DNA of 64,000 nt from a virus: the IMG/VR virus record IMGVR_UViG_3300032799_000664, positions 1-64,000 of that record; one strand, 5' to 3'. The notes under the pieces were generated by a model. It made no database searches, was not told the DNA's origin, and was given only the letters and a program-made list of their open reading frames with translations. Position 1 is the first letter of the stretch. Each line of letters begins with the position of its first letter. Positions 7,638 to 14,844 of the stretch are shown here, in pieces. Made by a program: the position numbers and the translations under genes.

Positions 7638-7939
7638 TTCGCTTCTTTCTCGAAGATGCGATCCATCGTTGAGCGTTGCCCTTGGGCGCGGCACTCCTGA
7701 CAGAGCACCGAGTACTCGTAGATCTCGTGCATCGGGTTCGGCATGACGGTGACCGACCCGTACGGCAGGTGCAGTGCCCGCTCCAGCTGTGCCAGATTGC
7801 CGCAGCCATGCCGCGTCACTTGATTCCAATTCTGGTCGTAGAGCACGACACTGCCGCAGTGGTAGCAGATCCCGAGATCGAGGAGCGCGACGTGACCACT
7901 GAAGCACGGCAGCGAGATGGGGCAGCGATCACAGGTCAT
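7634..7939 (-). CDS. Cys-rich paralogue family, member 3
   Basis: A 101-aa protein. The start at ATG 7939 gives the signature MTCDRCPISLPCFSG. A pair CYHC, a lone Cys (HGCGN) and a final CQEC follow. The C-terminus is basic and helical (DRIFEKEAK), like member 1. It is coupled at both ends by four-base overlaps to its neighbours. Confidence 0.75.
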   Translation of the reverse strand: MTCDRCPISLPCFSGHVALLDLGICYHCGSVVLYDQNWNQVTRHGCGNLAQLERALHLPYGSVTVMPNPMHEIYEYSVLCQECRAQGQRSTMDRIFEKEAK

Positions 7940-8232
7940 GGGGACGGCGAGAGCACCCGCACCTGCTTCGCGGGCACCACGAACGTCCCCTGATCGGGAC
8001 GCCAGTAGCCGGCGCAAGGGAAGTCGAGCAGCCAATGCGTGGCCCAGCGGTAGGAGACTGGGTCGCGATTCAAGTTCTCGCCGTTGATCGGGCCGGGCGC
8101 GCGGACTACGGCAGCGCCGGCGACCAGCAGGATGTCGGCGACGAACGTTCCCTCGTGGCCGCAGTAGCGCACGATGGCGCCGACGGCGCCCTGCTTCAGC
8201 CGCGGGGAGAACTTGGGTTTCTTAGCGGTCAT
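7936..8232 (-). CDS. Small SH3-like protein, unknown function
   Basis: A 98-aa protein with a basic start (MTAKKPKFSPRLKQG) and many short beta-like segments (GTFVADILLVAGAAVV, QGTFVVPAKQVRVL). The composition suggests a small beta-barrel fold, but I cannot assign a family. It lies between two cysteine-rich paralogues and is translationally coupled to member 3. Confidence 0.6.
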   Translation of the reverse strand: MTAKKPKFSPRLKQGAVGAIVRYCGHEGTFVADILLVAGAAVVRAPGPINGENLNRDPVSYRWATHWLLDFPCAGYWRPDQGTFVVPAKQVRVLSPSP

Positions 8233-8238
8233 GAATCG

Positions 8239-8499
8239 TCACTCCAGTACTTCGACGTGGTTCTTCTCCCAGCCGAAGAGCTCGCTGGGGTGACAACAGA
8301 CTGGGCACGCCGTCAGCTCATTGATACAGTTCCGGCGCAGAACGTCACAGCGCAGCACCAGGTAGTCGCCATAGGGCGGGTGGGCGCGAATCTGGTCGTG
8401 GAGCTGGATGACCACGCGGTGACAGTTGACACAGACGCTGTAGAGGTGCAGCCGGTCACCGAAGCAGCACAGGCTCACCGGACAGCGATCACAGGTCAC
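8239..8499 (-). CDS. Cys-rich paralogue family, member 4
   Basis: An 86-aa protein. A GTG at 8499 is chosen because it gives VTCDRCPVSLCCFGD, matching the family start, and no ATG is nearby. Later pairs are CVNC, a lone Cys (LRCD) and CPVC. The start lies 11 bases inside the end of member 5, the same overlap as between members 6 and 7. Confidence 0.7.
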   Translation of the reverse strand: MTCDRCPVSLCCFGDRLHLYSVCVNCHRVVIQLHDQIRAHPPYGDYLVLRCDVLRRNCINELTACPVCCHPSELFGWEKNHVEVLE

Positions 8500-8761
8500 G
8501 GAGATCCTCGATGTCGGTTTGATCGACGTGGAGCAGCCACTTCTGCCGCACGTCCATGCACCGGTGACAACCGTTCCAAGCGTCGCCCAGCTCAGCGTCG
8601 CGCTCCGGTGGACAGCGCAGCAGTACGACGCGACCTCGGCCCGTCTCGGGGTTGTCCGGCAATACCACCACCGTGCAACCGCAGACGCGGCACTTTCCCC
8701 GGGAGGTAGGCAGCTGGTCACCCAAGCAGAGCAGTGCGATGGGACACTGGTCGCAGGTCAC
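8489..8761 (-). CDS. Cys-rich paralogue family, member 5
   Basis: A 90-aa protein read from GTG 8761 (VTCDQCPIALLCLGD); the GTG overlaps the stop of the 8758-9033 gene by four bases. A pair CRVCGC, a LRCPP and a CHRC pair follow. The C-terminus QTDIEDLRDL closely matches that of member 7 (DTDVEDLCDV), pointing to a duplication of a two-gene unit. Confidence 0.7.
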   Translation of the reverse strand: MTCDQCPIALLCLGDQLPTSRGKCRVCGCTVVVLPDNPETGRGRVVLLRCPPERDAELGDAWNGCHRCMDVRQKWLLHVDQTDIEDLRDL

Positions 8762-9033
8762 GACGCGGGCACCGCCGTGAACTCGTAGTCCGCGCCGCGG
8801 CCTTCCTTCTGGGCCATCGCCAGGAACTTGGTGAGGCAGGCGGGGCACAGGCTCATCGCGCCGCACTGCCCACCTTTCTCGCTGGGTTTCAGCTCCTTGA
8901 CGATGACGACCGGTGGGTCTTCGCAGCGCTCCATCTGTCGAGGTCCGAGAGTCATGAAAGACCCGCCGCGCCACTCGGCCTGGCAGCGCTTGGGGTCAGG
9001 CGGCGTCAGCTTGGCCTTCTTGGTTTTGGTCAT
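8758..9033 (-). CDS. Four-cysteine zinc-binding-like protein
   Basis: A 91-aa protein. The ATG at 9033 overlaps the stop of member 6. Cysteines are spread as C..C..C and a final CPAC, and the start is basic (MTKTKKAKL). It lacks the CP-x-SL-x-C signature and so is not a member of the paralogue family, although it sits among them. Function unknown. Confidence 0.6.
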   Translation of the reverse strand: MTKTKKAKLTPPDPKRCQAEWRGGSFMTLGPRQMERCEDPPVVIVKELKPSEKGGQCGAMSLCPACLTKFLAMAQKEGRGADYEFTAVPAS

Positions 9034-9317
9034 CGCTTCTCCTTGGGCTGCAACCGTCGCTGGCGTTGCGCTTGGTGCCGTCGCTGGCGGCGTTGTCCTC
9101 GACAGATGTGACACGGGACGTGCATCAGGTGCAACTGCGCCGCCTCCTCGCGACAAGGGAAGCGTCGGTCGACGATGCTCAGGGGTTCGTTATGTCCGTG
9201 GGCGTAGTTGAAGCGGCGCACCACGACGCACTTGCAGACGTTACAGTAGGTCGCAGCGTGGCGGGAGATCGGACCCCCGAGACAGAGCAGTGAGATGGGG
9301 CATTCTTCACACGTCAC
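9030..9317 (-). CDS. Cys-rich paralogue family, member 6
   Basis: A 95-aa protein from GTG 9317 (VTCEECPISLLCLGG). It continues with CNVCKC, a lone Cys (RRFPC) and CHIC. The C-terminus is strikingly basic and Gln-rich (RRQRRHQAQRQRR), as in RNA-binding tails. Its start overlaps the end of member 7 by 11 bases. Confidence 0.7.
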   Translation of the reverse strand: MTCEECPISLLCLGGPISRHAATYCNVCKCVVVRRFNYAHGHNEPLSIVDRRFPCREEAAQLHLMHVPCHICRGQRRQRRHQAQRQRRLQPKEKR

Positions 9318-9657
9318 AGAGATCCTCGACGTCGGTATCGTCCCAGACGTGTCGGTCGTTTTCGTCGATGCGGTTCCCCAGCGAGACGATGCAGTGGGGG
9401 CACCAGCGAAACTCAGCAACCGGGGCACGGCGTCCGTGGGGACAGTGCAGCAGCACCGCGTGTCCGCGAATGGTCTCGGGCACCAGCTCACCGATGGCCG
9501 CGAGCGTCAAGCCGCTCAGGTCACGTACCCGCCACTCGTTGAAGTGAAACGTCGAGATGCTGAGGATCAGCATGGTGCGCCCACAGAGTCCCTTGCAACG
9601 CCGGCGTGGCTGGCCGCGGAGGCAGAGCAGCGAGTAGGGGCACTCGGCGCAGGTCAT
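9307..9657 (-). CDS. Cys-rich paralogue family, member 7
   Basis: A 116-aa protein from ATG 9657 (MTCAECPYSLLCLRG). The second pair is partly changed (CKGLCGR), then LLHCPH and CPHC. The C-terminal acidic end resembles member 5. The ATG overlaps the stop of member 8 (ATGA). Confidence 0.7.
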   Translation of the reverse strand: MTCAECPYSLLCLRGQPRRRCKGLCGRTMLILSISTFHFNEWRVRDLSGLTLAAIGELVPETIRGHAVLLHCPHGRRAPVAEFRWCPHCIVSLGNRIDENDRHVWDDTDVEDLCDV

Positions 9658-9935
9658 TCTGTAGTAGCCTCGCTTGCTAGTCGTCGCTTCTGGAAGCACT
9701 CCGAACAGACCCCGTGGAAACGATCACCAGAGCAGTTCGCCCGCAATTGCTCCAGCCGCTCGCAGTAGAACCACGTCACCCAGACCCGCAGAGTGTCAGG
9801 CAGAGGCGGAATGCCGTGTCCTTCGAGGTAGTGCTGTACCTGGCCGCAGGAGAGGCACACGGCCCGATTCTCGTCGTCCAGCTGTAGTTGCCCGCTGAAG
9901 CACAGCAACGAAGCCGGGCACTGCTCGCAGGTCAT
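9654..9935 (-). CDS. Cys-rich paralogue family, member 8
   Basis: A 93-aa protein starting MTCEQCPASLLCFSG, then CLSC, a lone Cys (WFYCERL), another Cys (RANC) and CSEC. Coupled to the 9932-10252 gene upstream by a four-base overlap. Function unknown. Confidence 0.75.
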   Translation of the reverse strand: MTCEQCPASLLCFSGQLQLDDENRAVCLSCGQVQHYLEGHGIPPLPDTLRVWVTWFYCERLEQLRANCSGDRFHGVCSECFQKRRLASEATTE

Positions 9936-10252
9936 GCCTTGCCGACGGGTTTGTACAGCTGATCGAACGACACGGTATTGCCGAGCTTCTTGGCGATCTC
10001 GACGGCTTCTTCGGCCACCGTCTTCAGGCGCTCTTCGCGCGCTTTGCTCTCCTCGAGCAGCTTCTTGTAGCTTTCGATGATGTGGTTCGCGGTTTCGGCG
10101 AGATCCTTGGCCTGGTTGAAGTCCGCCGTTTGCCCCTGGATGACGCTGATGAGCGTCTCGAGATCATCCGGGCTGAGCACGATCGGCAGTTGCAGGCCAC
10201 GTGCTTCACCGATACGCCGAAAGAGATCGACGATCTTCGGATTGACGATCAC
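9932..10252 (-). CDS. Predicted coiled-coil protein
   Basis: A 106-aa protein, almost entirely helical. From about residue 45 it is rich in Glu, Lys, Ala and Leu with heptad-like spacing (SYKKLLEESKAREERLKTV), consistent with a coiled coil. It has no cysteines, unlike its neighbours. The ATG overlap joins it to the next upstream gene. Function unknown. Confidence 0.65.
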   Translation of the reverse strand: MIVNPKIVDLFRRIGEARGLQLPIVLSPDDLETLISVIQGQTADFNQAKDLAETANHIIESYKKLLEESKAREERLKTVAEEAVEIAKKLGNTVSFDQLYKPVGKA

Positions 10253-10488
10253 GGCTCGACTCCATCCTTGGTCAGCATCACTGCGAGCGGCTCACGCACG
10301 GCGCCCATGGCGGCACAGGCCGAAATGCCGCCCAGGTACTCGGCGCTGATCTGCAACTCCCGGAGGAGCTGAAAGAACGTCTTCAGCGCGACCTCACGGG
10401 TCCGTGCCCGGAGTCCGCGCCGGGCGACCACGATGAGGTCTTCCATTTCGGCACGGAACGTCCCGGGGTCGAACTTCTGGTGGGCCAT
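10249..10488 (-). CDS. Small helical protein, unknown function
   Basis: A 79-aa protein starting MAHQKFDPGTFRAEMEDL at ATG 10488, with a basic helix (VVARRGLRARTREVALK). The start has GAGGAGC upstream. It is coupled to the coiled-coil gene at 9932-10252 by a four-base overlap, so the two may act together. Confidence 0.6.
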   Translation of the reverse strand: MAHQKFDPGTFRAEMEDLIVVARRGLRARTREVALKTFFQLLRELQISAEYLGGISACAAMGAVREPLAVMLTKDGVEP

Positions 10489-10499
10489 CGTGTGCTCCT

Positions 10500-10733
10500 C
10501 TACGACGCGAAGACGTGCCCGGTCCAGGTGAACTGGGGGCAGTCGCACATCGTGGTGGCGTCCGCGGCGATGGCCATGGCGCACGAGCCGTGGCCGTAGG
10601 CCAGGGTGTCGTAGTGCTCCGAACGCAGATGGCCACAGGTGCACTTCTCGTCGATTGACACCTCTTCGTGGCCCCCGACGCGTGCCTTGAGCGTCATGGG
10701 GAACGGGGAGTCTTGCAGGTGCTGCAGCGGCAT
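10500..10733 (-). CDS. Small zinc-binding-like protein (CTCGH motif)
   Basis: A 77-aa protein. It contains CTCGHLRSEH, then GHGSC, then CDCPQF near the end. The pattern CxCGH...H...C...CxCxxF recurs in short phage proteins and probably holds one zinc ion. The start at ATG 10733 follows an AGGAGG. Confidence 0.6.
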   Translation of the reverse strand: MPLQHLQDSPFPMTLKARVGGHEEVSIDEKCTCGHLRSEHYDTLAYGHGSCAMAIAADATTMCDCPQFTWTGHVFAS

Positions 10734-10743
10734 GGGAGGCCTC

Positions 10744-11034
10744 CTAGGCGCTGTGCAGATCGTGGTCATCCAGGTCGAAGTACACCGTCTTGATGATGGG
10801 CACACCGCTGCGCAGGGTCTGCCGGGCACCGGACTTGCAGACAGCGCAGTGCCGAATATCTCGCGGCGAGAGGTGTGCCAATGCACTATCCAGTTGCCGC
10901 ACATTGTCGCAGATGAAGACGTTCGGTCCTGGCAGCCAGACCCGACCACAGTGGAGGCACAGCTTCACCTGCTCAGAGGCGTCGATATGACTCATGAGGC
11001 AGGTCAGCGACAGTGGGCAACGGTCACAGGTCAT
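10744..11034 (-). CDS. Cys-rich paralogue family, member 9
   Basis: A 96-aa protein starting MTCDRCPLSLTCLMS, with CLHC, a lone Cys (VFICD) and CAVC. The C-terminal third is acidic (FDLDDHDLH). The ATG overlaps the stop of member 10 by four bases. Confidence 0.75.
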   Translation of the reverse strand: MTCDRCPLSLTCLMSHIDASEQVKLCLHCGRVWLPGPNVFICDNVRQLDSALAHLSPRDIRHCAVCKSGARQTLRSGVPIIKTVYFDLDDHDLHSA

Positions 11035-11468
11035 AGGTGCTTGTACGTCCTCCCCGGGTGGTCGTGCTTCTTGGCTACGCGACGCGATGGCTGATACCCC
11101 CGTTGAGTATCTCGTGCTAGGTCTTTCAAGCGCTGCTTCTCTGTCTTCTCGGCTTCCCGCTCATGGCGCTGGTGCGTCGCCTGGCGCGCTAGCCGACTGC
11201 GCCACTTCTTGTGCCGCTGACTGTTGGTACAATCTCGGTTACGGACGACCATCAAACGACCGGGCCGTTCATCCCAGTGCAGCGGGTCGCATTCGACGCA
11301 GACTCCCGAGCACCCGCACGGCCGCTGTTTCTCGGGGCAGCGCCAGAAGTACCAGCGTCCGTAATCAGGCAGCATGACGCCGGTCTTGCACCTCTGGCAC
11401 GCGTAGATCTGACCGTCGAGTTCGCCAGCGAAGCAGACAAACGAGAGCGGGCACTGATCACAGGTCAT
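11031..11468 (-). CDS. Cys-rich paralogue family, member 10, with long basic tail
   Basis: A 145-aa protein from ATG 11468 (MTCDQCPLSFVCFAG), with CQRC, WRCP, several further cysteines and CVEC-DPLHW. After the metal-binding part it carries a 60-residue tail rich in Arg, Lys, Gln and Glu, probably helical and able to bind nucleic acid. It is the longest member here apart from a few others and shows that the family accepts extra domains. Confidence 0.7.
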   Translation of the reverse strand: MTCDQCPLSFVCFAGELDGQIYACQRCKTGVMLPDYGRWYFWRCPEKQRPCGCSGVCVECDPLHWDERPGRLMVVRNRDCTNSQRHKKWRSRLARQATHQRHEREAEKTEKQRLKDLARDTQRGYQPSRRVAKKHDHPGRTYKHL

Positions 11469-11752
11469 TTCGTGTAGTCCGTGAACTTCACGCGGCGGTT
11501 GTTCGAGTTGCGCCACTCCTCGGGTTTGCAGTGAGGACAGCCCGCCGAATGGCGCCGACGCCCACATTGCCGGGGCGTCGGACACCAGACGACGTGAATC
11601 AGCGGACGTAGGTCGAAGTCCTCTTCCGCTTCGTACTTCTCATACGTCGGAAAATACTCGATGAACGACAAGCGGCCACACGAGCACTCGTAGGCGTGAA
11701 AAGTACCCGCCCCGAAGCAGATAAGTGCGACGGGGCAGGTCTCGCAGCTCAC
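11465..11752 (-). CDS. Cys-rich paralogue family, member 11
   Basis: A 95-aa protein starting MSCETCPVALICFGA. The second pair is close-set (CSCGR), then VWCP, a Cys, and CPHC followed by KPEEW. The last residues are polar and basic. It is the first gene of a coupled run (members 11 to 9) downstream of the 11760 gene. Confidence 0.7.
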   Translation of the reverse strand: MSCETCPVALICFGAGTFHAYECSCGRLSFIEYFPTYEKYEAEEDFDLRPLIHVVWCPTPRQCGRRRHSAGCPHCKPEEWRNSNNRRVKFTDYTK

Positions 11753-11759
11753 GTGTTGG

Positions 11760-12434
11760 CTACTCCTTGGTGAGGACTTCGATCTTGCCGACGAGGATCT
11801 CGACGCTCGCCGCCACGAACGGTTCCTCGTTCTTCTTCTGCATCTCCTGCAGCACTGCGGGCCAGTTGTCGATGATGAGCTGGTAGGTCGGCGTGGTGCC
11901 GTGGCGTTCCTTCTGGATGCGCATGAGGAGCTTCGTGACTAGCCCGCCGCACAGGTTGACGGTGAGGTCGGTCTCGCCGCGGCCGCGCTTCTCCTGCAAC
12001 GTGACCGAGAAGTCGGTGTCATCGTCGGTATTCGAATCGTCGATCAACGTGGTCAGGTCGCTGATCTTGGTGCTGCGCAACCCTTTGATGGCGCCCGGGT
12101 CGACCTTGAGCTTCTTGAGCCAGTCGACGAATTCCTTCTTGCCGTTGGTGGCGGCGGTGCACCAGTCGCCTCCACTGGACCACTTGCCGCTGCGACGGCC
12201 GTAGTGGTTCTCGCCCGGCATGTACTGCGGGTTGAGGGCACGCTGGAGCTCGATGCCCTCAGGGTACTCCACATCGGCGACCAGGTAGGTCATGCTGGTC
12301 GGCTCGAGCGCGGTGTACGCTCCGCCGGCGTACGATGCATTGCTGTCTCGGAAGATGCGCTTGATGCCGAGCTTCTGCAGCTCCTTGATGAAATCGGCGA
12401 GGCTCTGGAAGGTGATGCGGGTCACGGGGTTCAT
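11760..12434 (-). CDS. Unknown soluble protein (224 aa)
   Basis: It starts MNPVTRITFQSLADFI at ATG 12434 behind AAAGGAC. It contains a central stretch rich in Gly, Tyr and Ser (NHYGRRSGKWSSGGDW) and a well-folded-looking C-terminal half with mixed helices and strands. No family recognised. It follows hairpin array 2 and could be read through it from the collagen-like gene. Confidence 0.65.
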   Translation of the reverse strand: MNPVTRITFQSLADFIKELQKLGIKRIFRDSNASYAGGAYTALEPTSMTYLVADVEYPEGIELQRALNPQYMPGENHYGRRSGKWSSGGDWCTAATNGKKEFVDWLKKLKVDPGAIKGLRSTKISDLTTLIDDSNTDDDTDFSVTLQEKRGRGETDLTVNLCGGLVTKLLMRIQKERHGTTPTYQLIIDNWPAVLQEMQKKNEEPFVAASVEILVGKIEVLTKE

Positions 12435-12499
12435 GCGGGGTCCTTTCGTGGTGCTGCGTTGATCTGCGTGATTCTCTTCTCGCTCCTGAGTTCGTTACG

Positions 12500-12830
12500 A
12501 GCAGGCGCCTCCGGCCTGACCTCGAGATGAGGCAGCCCACATCTCGAGGTTGGCCGGAGGTCGCCAGTGAGCCGACGAGGTGCGGCCCAGATGAGGCAGC
12601 CACCTCAGAATGAGGTGGCAGCCTCATCGGGTGAGCTTGTCCCACGGGGGCAAGCTCAAGCACCGTCGATTCCTCATCTGCGAGCGTGAGCCCGCCATAG
12701 CGACGTGACGTCGCCTGCGTGCGCACGCTGTGGGCACGCTCGAGCGAGTTCTTTACGGGGTAAAGCAGAGCCGCGACGCCCGTAGCCCATGCCCACCGCC
12801 CCTCTTCCGCCGCGGTGAGCATGGACTACG
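12500..12830. other. Array of long hairpins (array 2)
   Basis: The 409 bases between genes at 12434 and 12844 hold no gene. Clear stems are 12504-12528/12541-12565 (4+9+10 bp, 12-base loop); 12586-12607/12611-12631 (3+8+8 bp, GAA loop, symmetrical AG/CA interruption); 12632-12639/12651-12658 (8 bp); 12700-12705/12709-12714 (6 bp); a 12-base palindrome at 12717-12728; and 12781-12799/12812-12830 (5+6+6 bp, 12-base loop). In the last one both mismatches are C/A on the plus strand, so they become U-G pairs in a minus-strand transcript, the direction of the surrounding genes. The 13-mer AGATGAGGCAGCC occurs in both of the first two hairpins. Confidence 0.6.
12751..12765. promoter_or_regulatory. 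Palindrome CTTTAC-GGG-GTAAAG, site 2 of 7
   Basis: A perfect 6+6 inverted repeat inside hairpin array 2, about 320 bases upstream of the 12434 start and 80 bases downstream of the collagen-like gene. It could control the start of a transcript covering the array. Confidence 0.65.
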
Positions 12831-12843
12831 TCGTCGTCCGTCA

Positions 12844-13653
12844 CTATGGGAGCACTGCGCACTGCGCGCTGGTACACACCCGACCCGGGCTGGACCAGTA
12901 GTTGTAGGCCTGGCACTGGCACCAGGCTTTCTGCGTCAGGATGAGCGGGTGCTCGGAGCTATGACTGATCAGCATCGTGTTGCGGTAGTCGGCGCCGCTG
13001 GGCGGGAATACGCGACAGTTACAACTGACCATCAGGTCAGCGGCGTTGAGGCAGTACACTGTGAGGACGCCCGGACCGGCACCGCTGGCGGGAATGTCGA
13101 CGCAACCACTGCCCGGGGCACCGTAGATGTCGTCGCGCGAGAACCCCGGGCCAGTGAGACCGATGGGTCCTTGGGGACCCGTCGGTCCCAGCGGTCCCGT
13201 CGGTCCCTGTGATCCCTGGGCGCCGGTGACGCCGGTGGCACCGGTGGCGCCGGTGGCCCCGGTGGCCCCGGTGACGCCGGTGTCGCCCTTCGGCCCAGCG
13301 GCGCCGGTGAGACCGATGGGTCCCACGGGACCCATCGGTCCCTGTGATCCCGGGGCGCCGGTGGCACCCACGGTCCCGGCGGGTCCCTGCAACCCTTGGG
13401 CGCCGGTAGCGCCGGTGGCGCCGTTGAGACCGACAGGTCCTTGCGGACCTGCCGGTCCTGTTGCTCCCGTCGGACCGGGGTCACCGACGCAGACGCAGTC
13501 GGCGCCGTTGCAGGTGACGACGATGCCACCGTCGCGGGTGGAGTTGCCCGCGTCGGTATCGGTGGGGCCGCCGGCGGTTTCACTGCCGCAGTTGGCGAAG
13601 AGGATGACCGTGAGCAGCGTCATCCAGCACTGCAGGACGTAGTTGCTGCGCAT
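12844..13653 (-). CDS. Collagen-like secreted protein, probable lipoprotein
   Basis: A 269-aa protein. A basic start, a hydrophobic stretch (residues 8-20) and FANC-GSE at 19-22 look like a lipoprotein signal with a non-standard lipobox; Cys22 would be the lipid-bearing residue. Residues 57-170 are about 38 consecutive Gly-X-Y triplets, rich in GPT, GAT and GPQ, which should form a collagen-type triple helix. The last 100 residues hold about eight cysteines and may trimerise. The signal means the protein is exported by the host, so it may alter the cell surface rather than form part of the tail. The ribosome-binding site AAAGGAG overlaps the end of the upstream small gene. Confidence 0.8.
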   Translation of the reverse strand: MRSNYVLQCWMTLLTVILFANCGSETAGGPTDTDAGNSTRDGGIVVTCNGADCVCVGDPGPTGATGPAGPQGPVGLNGATGATGAQGLQGPAGTVGATGAPGSQGPMGPVGPIGLTGAAGPKGDTGVTGATGATGATGATGVTGAQGSQGPTGPLGPTGPQGPIGLTGPGFSRDDIYGAPGSGCVDIPASGAGPGVLTVYCLNAADLMVSCNCRVFPPSGADYRNTMLISHSSEHPLILTQKAWCQCQAYNYWSSPGRVCTSAQCAVLP

Positions 13654-13667
13654 GTATAGTTCTCCTT

Positions 13668-13820
13668 TCAGCCAGTGCAGGTGAGACCGTGGCACGACGC
13701 CACAGTGATCGGTGAGGGCGGGATGACGATGATGACTTCGAGGGTGGGCTCGGCCGCCAGGCCAAAGAGCACGGCGGCCATGACCAGCGCCCACGCCAGC
13801 AGAATCGCGCGGAGGCGCAT
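13668..13820 (-). CDS. Small exported peptide (50 aa)
   Basis: Missed by size-limited gene finding. The ATG at 13820 overlaps the stop of the HTH gene by one base. Residues 1-24 form a classic signal or anchor segment ([20 protein letters not shown]), followed by a short Val/Ile/Pro stretch and two cysteines near the end (SCHGLTC). It sits between the regulator and the collagen-like gene, so the three may form one envelope-directed unit. Confidence 0.5.
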   Translation of the reverse strand: MRLRAILLAWALVMAAVLFGLAAEPTLEVIIVIPPSPITVASCHGLTCTG

Positions 13821-14047
13821 CAGGTCGACTCCTGGAAGAGCTGCGCCAGCCCGACGCCGAGGGCCTGGCTGATCTTCAGCAGGTGGTGGATGCGGAGGCT
13901 CGGATCACCGCGCTCCGCCTGGCGCACGGCGCCACAAGGGACCTTGGCGAGCCGTGCCAGCTGCGTCTGATCGAGGCCGCGGAGCTGACGCACACCAGCG
14001 ACATTGTCAGCGACGATGCGCAGCAGCGACGTCTGACGATTACGCAT
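13820..14047 (-). CDS. XRE-type helix-turn-helix regulator
   Basis: A 75-aa protein. Residues 16-70 fit the Cro/C1-type fold: [17 protein letters not shown], then [27 protein letters not shown]. It is a single-domain DNA-binding protein of usual size for phage repressors or activators. It heads the unit that contains the small exported peptide and collagen-like gene. A GGTATCAGGAAG element lies 49 bases upstream, so it may control its own unit. Confidence 0.8.
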   Translation of the reverse strand: MRNRQTSLLRIVADNVAGVRQLRGLDQTQLARLAKVPCGAVRQAERGDPSLRIHHLLKISQALGVGLAQLFQEST

Positions 14048-14096
14048 GGACTACTCCTTTCCTGTGGCGCGGGTGGGGAGAGAGGGCCGCGTCACA

Positions 14097-14108
14097 CTTC
14101 CTGATACC
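14097..14108 (-). promoter_or_regulatory. Promoter-like GGTATCAGGAAG element
   Basis: Identical over 12 bases to the element at 5985-5996. It lies between the 14121 gene and the HTH regulator start at 14047. Confidence 0.4.
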
Positions 14109-14120
14109 GGAAAGGAGGAG

Positions 14121-14420
14121 CTAGTTGCGGTCGCGCTGGCGGGGGCTGCCCAGCGGCTGCATGACCTGCCGCAGGTACGGCAACTCGATCTCGTCGAGGG
14201 CATGGGCGAAGATGCCGGTCACCACTTCACGGGGGATGTGGTCGCTCTGCGCGATGCCCAGCGCCAGGTTGACCAACGCCTTGGTGACAAGGTAGCCCAT
14301 CCAGTGGCTGCGCTTTACCCCGGCGCGCCGCAGCCGATTCGTGACGCCATCGGCCAGGAGCGCCAGCAAAGCGTTGCCGCCGCTATTGACGATTTCAGCT
14401 TCGAGTCCGCTGGGCGCCAC
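14121..14420 (-). CDS. Helical protein of unknown function, start uncertain
   Basis: The frame is open to an ATG at 14702, but that part overlaps paralogue 12 and reads as Ser/Arg/Thr-rich shadow. The coding character seems real from about 14499 (AYDFAGLAEKLEAL). The only standard start inside that span is GTG 14420, giving 99 aa (VAPSGLEAEIVNSGG...), with no strong ribosome-binding site. It has two helical stretches (GNALLALLADGVTNRL, MGYLVTKALVNLALG). Family unknown. Confidence 0.5.
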   Translation of the reverse strand: MAPSGLEAEIVNSGGNALLALLADGVTNRLRRAGVKRSHWMGYLVTKALVNLALGIAQSDHIPREVVTGIFAHALDEIELPYLRQVMQPLGSPRQRDRN

Positions 14421-14499
14421 CAGTTGGGCCGGGGCATCCGGCGCCGGGAGGTGCCAGCACAGGGCTAAGGCTTCGAGTTTCTCGGCGAGCCCGGCGAAG

Positions 14500-14844
14500 T
14501 CATAGGCCCGGTTCGAGGTCGCAGTCGATGATGCGCCAGCGCCGGCGCGCTTTCTGGGTGCCGTCGTCCCACTGCCACGACCAGTAGAGCGGCGAACACC
14601 GCGGGCACGAGTTGCGGGTTGCGCCGATTTGTGCCCGCGCGATGATGAGCTCCGTGTGGGGGTCTTCGTCCGCGAAGTCTTCCGGCCACCTCTTGTCGCC
14701 ATGGGGGTATCCTATCAGGTGCAGGTCCACGGAGTACACGAACAGCCGCTGACAGTTGCGGCAGCGCGTCAGCGGCAGATACTCGCCGAGGCACAGTAGC
14801 GACAGGGGACAGCGCGCACACTGGTTCGAGTTAGTGGATGACAC
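14500..14844 (-). CDS. Cys-rich paralogue family, member 12
   Basis: A 114-aa protein from GTG 14844. The signature is shifted inward: QCARCPLSLLCLGE after eight residues. A pair CRNC and a last CPRC-SPLYW follow; the lone middle Cys is missing. It overlaps the end of member 13 by 14 bases. Confidence 0.65.
   Translation of the reverse strand: MSSTNSNQCARCPLSLLCLGEYLPLTRCRNCQRLFVYSVDLHLIGYPHGDKRWPEDFADEDPHTELIIARAQIGATRNSCPRCSPLYWSWQWDDGTQKARRRWRIIDCDLEPGL

Noticed and set aside
13127-13642. Plus-strand frame also reading as Gly-Pro-Val-type repeats opposite the collagen-like gene
   Set aside because: The GGN-CCN triplets are nearly self-complementary, so the opposite strand mimics a collagen. 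It lacks a signal, good start and operon context.
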